From JBBSEZ01 sp038239195 (GTDB taxonomy: Bacteria > Planctomycetota > Planctomycetia > Gemmatales > Gemmataceae), in NCBI GenBank assembly GCA_038239195.1, contig JBBSEZ010000001.1:31157-95156 (forward strand): a stretch of 64,000 bases of DNA, read 5' to 3'. A program made the position numbers and the translations under genes. This document shows positions 17,992-24,825 of this stretch, one piece after another. Positions within the stretch are counted from its first letter, which is position 1. Every line of letters begins with the position of its first letter. Below the pieces are notes generated by a model. The model saw only the letters and a list, made by a program, of their open reading frames with translations, was not told the origin of the DNA and did no database searches.

Positions 17992-18681
17992 TCACGTTCC
18001 ACGCTTGTTGCCGTACAGTTCCACGTGCAAGCGCGGGCAGTAGCGGAAGCCATGCTGCTTGCACAGTTCCGCCACCCACGCGCCCCGCTCGGCCAGTTCG
18101 GCGCGCGTGACGCCCTGGGGCATGAGCAGCACCCTGTCTCGCGCGACGCCCGGCAGTTGCCCCAGGAAAGCCAGCACCTCGGCGAGGTCGTCGGGGCGGT
18201 CGAGGACGAACTTCAACTGGCAGTCGGGGGCGTGTTCGAGGAATTGCCGGACGACGTCGGGGCGCAGGCGCATCTCGTCGTGGCGGAGGGCGAAACGGCC
18301 GCCCTCGCGGTCGTGGGGCGTGGAGTTGGACAGCTTGGGGCTGAGGCTGGCGAGGTCGCAGGCGACGGGCTTGAAAGCGACGGCGGCCGTCTCGAGGGTG
18401 ACGTGGTAGCCGCGCTGCTTCAGGGCGGCGCACAGCTCCTCGATGCCGGGCGCGAGCACCGGCTCGCCTCCCGTCACGACGGCGTGGCGCGTCGGGAAGG
18501 CCAGAACGCGGGCGAGGACGTCGGCGACGGTGTGCGGCTCGCCTTGCGGCTCCCAGGAGGTGTAGGGGGTGTCGCACCAGGAGCAGCGCAGCGGGCAGCC
18601 CGCGGTGCGCACGAAGGCCGACGGCACGCCGGCGAGCAGGCCCTCCCCCTGGATCGAATAGAAGATTTCGGCGACCTTCAT
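17992..18681 (-). CDS. queE: 7-carboxy-7-deazaguanine synthase QueE
   Basis: 229 residues, a normal length. The radical-SAM cluster motif is present near the N-terminus as CPLRCSWC, preceded by FYSIQGEG and followed by the SAM-binding TGGEP. QueE converts 6-carboxytetrahydropterin to 7-carboxy-7-deazaguanine in queuosine and preQ0 synthesis. GGAGA precedes the ATG by 6 bp. No queC, queD or queF is adjacent and I saw no preQ1 riboswitch upstream. Confidence 0.93.
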   Translation of the reverse strand: MKVAEIFYSIQGEGLLAGVPSAFVRTAGCPLRCSWCDTPYTSWEPQGEPHTVADVLARVLAFPTRHAVVTGGEPVLAPGIEELCAALKQRGYHVTLETAAVAFKPVACDLASLSPKLSNSTPHDREGGRFALRHDEMRLRPDVVRQFLEHAPDCQLKFVLDRPDDLAEVLAFLGQLPGVARDRVLLMPQGVTRAELAERGAWVAELCKQHGFRYCPRLHVELYGNKRGT

Positions 18682-18846
18682 GCGCGTCTCCGGCCCTTTG
18701 GCTTCCTCCCTCCAGAATACCGCCTCGGCGCGGGCCTGCCAACGTCGCGAGGAGAGACCGCTTGCGGTACGATGGCGCCTGGTCGCGAACCTGCCGACGC
18801 GCTCTCCGTCTTATCACGGAGGGCCAGAACGGAAGAGGACCGGCGC

Positions 18847-19548
18847 ATGAACCAGCCGCGCGCGTGCGAACAGGACATGATCGAGCGCCTTCGCGCCCAC
18901 ACCGGCAAGGGCACCTTCGAGGCGCACGTGACGGTGGAGGCGCCCGACCGCCCGGCCCGGGAGCGCTTCCGTGCCCTGTGCGCGGAGCTGGGCGTCAAGT
19001 GCGTGCTGATCGAGTTGCCCGAGGGCAGCACGCGCTCGCAGCCGATGACCTCGTCCTATCACCGCGGCGAGTTGCCCGTCGTCGTCGAGGAGGTGGCGAG
19101 CGTCGCGCGCTCGCTGCGCGAGCAAGGCTTCGCCGCGACGCGCTTGAAGCTCGAGGCTCTGGTCGGCAACGCCGGCGTCCCGGAGACCGACGAGGAGGCG
19201 CGGGCCCTGCCGCCGGGCAACTACTTCGAGTTTCACGTCAAGGTGACGCTGTCCCCCGGCGCCGACCTGGCCGGGCTGCGGGCGCGCTGCCAGGAGCTCG
19301 GCGCGCACCTCTCGCGCAACGCGCTCAAGGGCGAGGACGGCGGGCCGACGCAGCGCTTCGTCACGCAGCGCATCTACGGCGTCGGGCGGGCGCGGGCCCT
19401 GCCGCGCTTCGAGGAACTGCTCGCGCGCTTGCGGGCGGACGGCCACGGCCTGTCCAACAAACTGCGCGAGTACGCACTCTACGACAGCAACGTCGCCGTC
19501 GATGCGGGCTGGATCGACGCGCCGGCGGGCGTGGCGGGTGGGCCGTGA
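18847..19548 (+). CDS. duplicated-domain protein paired with an NTase
   Basis: 233 residues, family not recognised. The protein is an internal duplication. Residues about 20-100 (TFEAHVTVEAP, ERFRALCAELGVK, TSSYHRG) and about 125-215 (YFEFHVKVTLSP, GLRARCQELGAH, TQRIYGVG) share the pattern FExHVxV, then a helix ending in C-x-ELG, then a Q-x-x-T-x-x-Y segment. The last bases overlap the downstream nucleotidyltransferase start (GTGA), so the two are coupled. It may be a regulator, antitoxin or substrate-binding partner of that enzyme; this is inference from position only. Confidence 0.65.
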   Translation: MNQPRACEQDMIERLRAHTGKGTFEAHVTVEAPDRPARERFRALCAELGVKCVLIELPEGSTRSQPMTSSYHRGELPVVVEEVASVARSLREQGFAATRLKLEALVGNAGVPETDEEARALPPGNYFEFHVKVTLSPGADLAGLRARCQELGAHLSRNALKGEDGGPTQRFVTQRIYGVGRARALPRFEELLARLRADGHGLSNKLREYALYDSNVAVDAGWIDAPAGVAGGP

Positions 19549-20336
19549 GCGAGGCGCGCCAGCTCGTCCTCGATGGCCTGCTGCGCCGCGTCGCCGCCTC
19601 GGACCAGGCGGGCTCTTTGGTGCTGCGCGGCGGGCTGCTGACGCGCCTGTGGGTGGGCGCCAACCGGCGGCGCACCGACGACGCCGACTTCCTCGGACTG
19701 TTCGCGCGCGACGCCGAGGAAGTGGCTCGTCGGCTGCGCGCCGTCCTCGCCGCCCGCGTGGAGGACGAGGCTCGTTTCGAGGTGGAATCGCTCTTGGTCG
19801 AGATGATCTGGCAGGAGACGCCCTTTCCCGGCGCGCGGGCGCTGGTGCAGGCCGAGGTGGCGGGCACCTCGCACGCCCTGCAAATCGACGTCGGCTTCGG
19901 CGACCCGCTCGTGCCGCCGGCCCGCCTCGTCGAGTATCCGACGGCTGGGGGCGAGGTACTGCGCCTGCTGGCCTGCCGCCCGGAAACGCTGGTCGGCTGG
20001 AAGCTGCACGGCCTGTTCGAGCACGGCGCCCGCCGCTGGCGCGCCAAGGACCTGCACGACCTGCTGTTGCTGACGACCCACGTGCCCCTCGAAGGGCCCG
20101 CATTGGCCGAGGCGATTGCCGTCGCCTTCCGCAGCCGCAACCAACCGCTCGCCGACGTCGTGCCAGTCGTCTACGAGCCGGCGTGGTGGACGACCGACAA
20201 GGCGCGCCAGCGCTGGGGGAAGTTTCGCGTCGAGGCGCCGGGAGCGCCGGAGGACGTGGGCGAGGTGGCGCGGTTGGTGGCGCAGGCGCTGCGGCCGGCG
20301 CTGGAACGATGGATCGCGCTGCCGGCCCCCATTTAG
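19545..20336 (+). CDS. AbiEii-like nucleotidyltransferase
   Basis: 263 residues starting at GTG inside the previous gene's stop. The AbiEii/AbiGii (DUF1814) nucleotidyltransferase fold is suggested by SLVLRGGLLTRLW, the Asp motif RRTDDADFLG and WKLHGLFEHGARRWRAKDLHDL. Known AbiEii proteins are toxins of type IV systems that transfer nucleotides to tRNA acceptor ends and are normally paired with an AbiEi antitoxin. Here the partner is a different, duplicated-domain protein. It ends 4 bp into the convergent plsC-like gene. The fold is fairly sure; the toxic role is not. Confidence 0.72.
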   Translation: MSEARQLVLDGLLRRVAASDQAGSLVLRGGLLTRLWVGANRRRTDDADFLGLFARDAEEVARRLRAVLAARVEDEARFEVESLLVEMIWQETPFPGARALVQAEVAGTSHALQIDVGFGDPLVPPARLVEYPTAGGEVLRLLACRPETLVGWKLHGLFEHGARRWRAKDLHDLLLLTTHVPLEGPALAEAIAVAFRSRNQPLADVVPVVYEPAWWTTDKARQRWGKFRVEAPGAPEDVGEVARLVAQALRPALERWIALPAPI

Positions 20337-21076
20337 CCGCCCCGCTTGTGGGGCGCGGCGGACGTCGCCCCCAACTCCCGCACGTCCGCCTCCAGCGTAC
20401 TGGCGACGTGGTCCCACCCCCCGCGCTTGTTGGGCACGTCGGCGAACGAGCGCGGCTTGCCCAGGCGCACCGTGATCCGGTGCGCCTGAGGCAGGCGCTT
20501 CCCCGGCGGAAACGCCTCGAACGTCCCCGCGAGATGACACGGCACCACTTGCGCCGCCGTCCCCGCCACCAGCATGCCCACGCCCGGCTTGAACGGCTGC
20601 ATCTGCCCGTCGCGCGACCGGCCGCCCTCGGGGAACAGGATGTAGATCGCCTCCTCTTCCAGCAAGCGCTGTTGCAGGTCGTGCAAGCCGTGCCGGCCGG
20701 CGCTGCGCCGCCACACCGGCAGCGCGTTGAGCAAATGGGCGGCGAACGCGGCCACGGCGGGCGTCTCGAAGAACACGTCGCCCGCGGCCAGCGGGTGAAT
20801 GCGGTCGCGCTGGCTCAGCGGCAGCGCGCAGGCGAGCACCAAAGCGTCGAGGTGGCTGAAATGGTTGGCGACCAGCACCGTCGGGCCCGACAGCGGGAGG
20901 TGCTGCTTGCCGTGGACGCGCAGTCGATGCAACATCGTCAGCCACAGCCGCACCCCGCTCCACCAGCCGAAGCGCAGCACGCTCGACACCACGCCGTGCT
21001 CCCGGCGCGGGTTGCGATAGCGATCGAGGCCCGTCTGCGCCAGGTCGGGGGGCGGCTTGAACTTCCAGTCGTCCAC
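20333..21076 (-). CDS. 1-acylglycerol-3-phosphate acyltransferase (PlsC-like)
   Basis: 247 residues from the GTG at 21076, preferred to a GTG 21 bp earlier because GAGGG lies 7 bp upstream of it. The acyltransferase motifs are NHFSHLDA (HxxxxD), FPEGGRSR and a following VPCHLAG. These enzymes acylate lysophosphatidate at the membrane. It is the third gene of a minus-strand phospholipid cluster after the CDP-alcohol transferase and cdsA; its start falls just past the cdsA stop. Confidence 0.85.
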   Translation of the reverse strand: MDDWKFKPPPDLAQTGLDRYRNPRREHGVVSSVLRFGWWSGVRLWLTMLHRLRVHGKQHLPLSGPTVLVANHFSHLDALVLACALPLSQRDRIHPLAAGDVFFETPAVAAFAAHLLNALPVWRRSAGRHGLHDLQQRLLEEEAIYILFPEGGRSRDGQMQPFKPGVGMLVAGTAAQVVPCHLAGTFEAFPPGKRLPQAHRITVRLGKPRSFADVPNKRGGWDHVASTLEADVRELGATSAAPHKRGG

Positions 21077-21086
21077 GGCCAGGCCC

Positions 21087-22091
21087 TCAGTCGCCACTGA
21101 AGATCCGCGTTGCCGGCCCGCCCGCGGGGCCGAGGTGCAGCGCCAGGTAAAGATAGACCGCCGGCGCCACCAGCAACAGGCTGTCGAACCGATCGAGCAG
21201 CCCCCCGTGGCCCGGGATCAGCGCCCCGGTGTCCTTCACCTGCACGTCGCGCTTGATCGACGACAGCGTCAGGTCGCCGAGCTGCCCCAGCACGCTCACC
21301 CCCACCCCGAGGACGAGGAGATGATGCACCGCGTCGAGCTTGGTGCCGGCGAAGACGAAGTGGCCCAGCCCCATCGCGAAGGCGGTCGTCAGCACCAGGG
21401 CGCCCACGGCCCCGGCGATGGTCTTACCGGAGCTGGTGTTCGGCAACAATTTGGGCCCGCCAATGGCCTTGCCGGCGCAAAAGGCGAACACGTCGTTCAT
21501 TTCGACGCACAGCAGCATCCAGATCAACTTGGAGCGGTAGTGGGGATCGTTGGCCAGGTAGCCGACGTAGCCCAGCGAGCAGCCGAAGAGCAGGTAGCCG
21601 AGCGAGCCCAGGGCGACGCGCTGTACGTAGCCCTTGGGCCGGTCTTGCGGCACCGTCACGATCGCGACCAGCGCGACGGTCAGCGCGGAGCAGGCGAAGA
21701 AAAGGCCGTCCCAGTGATCGAGGATGGCAAACGTCGCTACCAGGATGCCGAGGACGACCACCGCGGAGACAGTCTTCTCGCGGAACAGCCCGGTGACGCG
21801 CGAGTATTCGCGGTAGCACAACAGGCTGAGCAGGCCGACGCCCAGGATCGTCCAGAAGGCGCCCAGCAAGATCGGCACGAGCAGACAGGCAACCAGCACC
21901 AACCAGGAGCGCCAGCGGAGCAAGATTTCGAGGAAGAGCGCCCGGTCGATCTTGCCCGAGGCACGGAGAAACAGGGCGATCAGCGGGGCCAGGGCCAGGA
22001 CGGCGACCACGCCGGCCGTCGCCCACACGACGAAGGGCTCGTCGAAGGCCTTCCACCAGCCGAACAGGCGCACCCGGGCGGACGCTGTCAT
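21087..22091 (-). CDS. cdsA: phosphatidate cytidylyltransferase
   Basis: 334 residues with about eight membrane helices. The family signature at the C-terminus is intact: SSIKRDVQVKD, then GALIPGHGGLLDRFDS. It makes CDP-diacylglycerol from phosphatidate and CTP in the inner membrane. The start ATG overlaps the stop of the upstream CDP-alcohol transferase, so the two are translationally coupled: one enzyme makes CDP-diacylglycerol and the other may use it. Confidence 0.92.
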   Translation of the reverse strand: MTASARVRLFGWWKAFDEPFVVWATAGVVAVLALAPLIALFLRASGKIDRALFLEILLRWRSWLVLVACLLVPILLGAFWTILGVGLLSLLCYREYSRVTGLFREKTVSAVVVLGILVATFAILDHWDGLFFACSALTVALVAIVTVPQDRPKGYVQRVALGSLGYLLFGCSLGYVGYLANDPHYRSKLIWMLLCVEMNDVFAFCAGKAIGGPKLLPNTSSGKTIAGAVGALVLTTAFAMGLGHFVFAGTKLDAVHHLLVLGVGVSVLGQLGDLTLSSIKRDVQVKDTGALIPGHGGLLDRFDSLLLVAPAVYLYLALHLGPAGGPATRIFSGD

Positions 22092-22762
22092 GAGTGACCT
22101 CGTTGCAGGGCCCGCACGATCCGCGAAAGCCGGCGCACGACCGTCACCAGCCCGCCCGCCAACACGACGACCAGCGCCGCCGACAGGGCGCCGCGCCCGG
22201 GGAGCGCTTCCAGCTCGGGTTGCCAGTCGCGCGGCAAGGCGGAGATGAGACCGGCGGCGACGACGACCGTCATGCGGTGCTGCTTGGCCATCGGCCCGCA
22301 GAACTCCTGATGGGCGCCCGCCACCTTGCCCTGGGCGCGCAGGTAGGCGATGAACAAAGCGAGGCAGGCGGCGAGATAGCCCAGTTCGGGGCAACCGCCG
22401 ATGGCGTAGCCGGCGCCGATGAGGACGGCGGCGTCGGACACGCGGTCGGGCAGCTCGTTGTAGAGCTCGCCCACGGGCGAGGCGCGGCCCGAGGCGAGGG
22501 CGACCATCCCGTCGAACATGTTGGCCAGGAGGCGCAGCGGGATCAGCAGCGCCGCCGTCAGAAAGCCGGCCCACGCCCACGGCCCCAGCGCGGGCGTCAG
22601 CCCAAGGGCCAGGCCCGCGAGCAGGGCGGCGAACATGCCCGCCAGCGAGATGCCATTGGGCGAGGCGCCGCGGCGCACCAGCCACGCGGCCACGGAGCGC
22701 GCCCAGGCGCTGTCGCGCGTGCTCAGCGGCCGCCGGTCGGGGGAGTAAGGCGAATCGGTCAT
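22088..22762 (-). CDS. CDP-alcohol phosphatidyltransferase-like protein
   Basis: 224 residues, six predicted membrane helices. The CDP-alcohol signature is present in modified form: NMFDGMVA, then GELYNELPDRVSD. The first Asp of the usual DxxDGxxAR is Asn and the AR pair reads VA followed by LASGR. The remaining aspartates (DG, PDRVSD) are kept. Such variants could still bind CDP-diacylglycerol or use another substrate. First gene of the CDP-alcohol transferase-cdsA-plsC operon. Confidence 0.78.
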   Translation of the reverse strand: MTDSPYSPDRRPLSTRDSAWARSVAAWLVRRGASPNGISLAGMFAALLAGLALGLTPALGPWAWAGFLTAALLIPLRLLANMFDGMVALASGRASPVGELYNELPDRVSDAAVLIGAGYAIGGCPELGYLAACLALFIAYLRAQGKVAGAHQEFCGPMAKQHRMTVVVAAGLISALPRDWQPELEALPGRGALSAALVVVLAGGLVTVVRRLSRIVRALQRGHS

Positions 22763-23145
22763 GCCAAGGGCCTTTCGCGGGCGCGACGTGCGCCCCTGCC
22801 CATCTTGGCCCCCGCCGCGAGGGCCGCGTCACGCATTGTAGGGAACGGGGCCGAACCGCACTCGCGCGGCGCCCGGGCGAGCCGGGGGCGAGGCCAAACG
22901 AAGGGGAGCGCAGTCGTAGGACAGGCGGCTCGCCTGTCGGGCCTGGGAGTGGGCTTTACGCGAGGGGAATTTGGGACAGGCGAGCCGCCTGTCCTACGCC
23001 AGGACGGCCCCGACCGCCCGGAAATTGTCCAGAGAAAGCGCCAGCTCGGGAGAAGTGGTTTCGTGCGGAGATGGGTGCGCCGCCTTGCGGCAGCGCCGAG
23101 AACAGGAGGGCAGGCGCCAGGGGCAACGCCCCCGGCGCACGGTTG
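22763..23145. other. intergenic region with inverted repeat pair
   Basis: 383 bp without a gene. It holds GTAGGACAGGCGGCTCGCC (extending to TGTC) at 22916-22938 and the exact inverted copy at 22975-22997. Each copy is also a hairpin on its own (GACAGGCG/CGCCTGTC). The rest shows no coding signal. Confidence 0.6.
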
Positions 23146-23550
23146 TCACTTCAGTTCGATCACCAAGTCTTCGAGGCCCGCGTCGGGGACGTCGAACTTC
23201 AGAGGGGTTGTCTCGGCGGTGCGGTATTTCTTCAACTCCGGCTCATTGCGCCGGCCGAGCCCCAGGGTGACCTTGTACGCGCCGGGCGCGACGCCATCAC
23301 CTCGGGGGTAGGTGGACATGGTGAACGAGCCATCCTCCTGAAGGATGGCGGTCGCCATGGTGCCGTTGTTGCCCTTCGCCGCGTCGGGCAGGAAGAAAAT
23401 GTCGGCCGCCGTGACGGCCTTGTTCTTGAACACCACCCGGCCGCGCACCGGGGCAAGTTTCGGGCCCCCTCCATCGCCACGGCCGCAACCGCCGAGCAGC
23501 AACAGGAGGAAAAGCAAGCCCACCGCCAGCCCGCGCCGCGTGCGAATCAT
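23146..23550 (-). CDS. small secreted lipoprotein, transthyretin/CarboxypepD-reg-like
   Basis: 134 residues from ATG 23550; the upstream extension of the frame lies in a repeat and is not coding. A signal segment LAVGLLFLLLLLGGCGRG carries the lipobox LGGC. The mature part, VRGRVVFKNKAVTAADIFFLP followed by GAYKVTLGL, has the beta-sandwich pattern of the many small planctomycete lipoproteins that follow DUF1559 genes. Here too a DUF1559 gene lies directly upstream. No known function. Confidence 0.75.
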   Translation of the reverse strand: MIRTRRGLAVGLLFLLLLLGGCGRGDGGGPKLAPVRGRVVFKNKAVTAADIFFLPDAAKGNNGTMATAILQEDGSFTMSTYPRGDGVAPGAYKVTLGLGRRNEPELKKYRTAETTPLKFDVPDAGLEDLVIELK

Positions 23551-23611
23551 GGTTGTTGTCGCCTGACAGAAAAGCCTTGTGGTCTGTTGCACGTTCGCCC
23601 CCTGATTGCCA

Positions 23612-23660
23612 AAGGATGAAGGATGAACAGGAGGTCTTTCTGGGTTCATCCTTCATCCTT
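23612..23660. repeat. purine/pyrimidine inverted repeat
   Basis: AAGGATGAAGGATGAAC at 23612-23628 and its exact complement at 23644-23660 form a 17-bp stem around a 15-base loop between the DUF1559 gene and the lipoprotein gene. A third ATCCTTCATCCTT-like copy follows to 23675. This AGGATGA repeat is an intergenic element, not a coding region. Confidence 0.8.
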
Positions 23661-23685
23661 CCTCCTTCATCCTTTCCGACGAAGG

Positions 23686-24753
23686 TTAGTAGTCCCCGGC
23701 CGTGATGGGAACGCCATCGCTGGGCCGCATCAATTGCCACATCACCGTGCTGAAGGTGAAGTTGGGGTCGGACAGACCGTAGTTCAGGGTGCGCACGCTG
23801 CCGTCGCACAAGGCGAACTGGACGCCGCCCGACGAGGGCGAGCCCCAGTTTCCGCCGCCGCAGTTCTGGTTCGCGTTGTCCGGCCAGCCGGCCGAGGTAC
23901 CGGGGCCGGAAACGAGGGCCCCCAGGTTGCCGTCCCGAAACAGCCCCAGGCCACAACGCCCCGTGCCGCCCGCCCCGCCGAGGATGATCGGCTCGTCCCA
24001 GTACCAACTCCCCGCTGCCATGGCGCGGACGTCGAGGGCCTTTTCGCCCGCCAGGATGGTGTTGGACGATCCATCGAGGATCTGCGTGATCTTCATCGTC
24101 TGCCCGATGGCCCCATCGCCCGGGAAGATGACCTGATCGTTCGCCGCGTAATCGGTGCGGCCCCAGGCGTTGACGTAGCTTGAGCCGCCCGGGGGCTGAG
24201 GGGTGAGGTAGGCCCAGCCCGCGTAGATCGGGTCGGCGGCCGGGACGCCCACCGGGATGGCCTGCCGGCGGTTGGGGATGTAATACGACTTCACCGCCAC
24301 CGAGTAGGCCTGCGTCTGGAAGGCGGCGTCCTGGTCGATGAACGGCAGCACGGAATACGCCCACGAGCCGGTCGGGTAGCGGTCGTACTGGTTCGGGGAC
24401 CCGAAGCCCCACGCCCATTGCGCCGGCCAACCGCTCCCGAGGGTCGCGACGACGATGGCGCCGGCCGGCGGGGTCGTCGTTCCCGTCGCCTTCCAGACCT
24501 GCGGCCAGGTGTTCGGAACGACTTGCGACTGATAGCCGTTGTTCGGGAAATGGCCGTAGGCGCTGTGGTAGTTCTGGAAGGCCAGGCCGATCTGCTTGAG
24601 GTTGTTGGTCGAGGTGGCGCGGTCGGCGGCCTCGCGCGCCTTCTGGACGGCGGGGAGGAGCAGGCCGATCAGGACGGCGATGATGGCGATCACCACCAGC
24701 AACTCGACCAGGGTGAAACCGAGCCTGCGGGCTCGGCGGGGGACACGTGACAT
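23686..24753 (-). CDS. DUF1559 pilin-like protein
   Basis: 355 residues. ATG 24753 has AGGAGA 8 bp upstream. The type IV pilin N-terminal methylation site is clear: GFTLVELLVVIAIIAVLIGL, then LLPAVQKAREAADR. The DUF1559 body follows with NNLKQIGLAFQNYHSAYGHFP and ends in the FALCDGSVRTL signature (H-x9-DG type tail). DUF1559 proteins are massively expanded in planctomycetes and are thought to be exported pseudopilin-like surface proteins. It forms the usual pair with the small lipoprotein downstream. Confidence 0.95.
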   Translation of the reverse strand: MSRVPRRARRLGFTLVELLVVIAIIAVLIGLLLPAVQKAREAADRATSTNNLKQIGLAFQNYHSAYGHFPNNGYQSQVVPNTWPQVWKATGTTTPPAGAIVVATLGSGWPAQWAWGFGSPNQYDRYPTGSWAYSVLPFIDQDAAFQTQAYSVAVKSYYIPNRRQAIPVGVPAADPIYAGWAYLTPQPPGGSSYVNAWGRTDYAANDQVIFPGDGAIGQTMKITQILDGSSNTILAGEKALDVRAMAAGSWYWDEPIILGGAGGTGRCGLGLFRDGNLGALVSGPGTSAGWPDNANQNCGGGNWGSPSSGGVQFALCDGSVRTLNYGLSDPNFTFSTVMWQLMRPSDGVPITAGDY

Positions 24754-24825
24754 GCAAGTTCTCCTGGAGTAAAGGGGGCTTTCCAGCCCAACGCCTGTTG
24801 ATCTCGTCGCCAAGCGGGCGACGCG

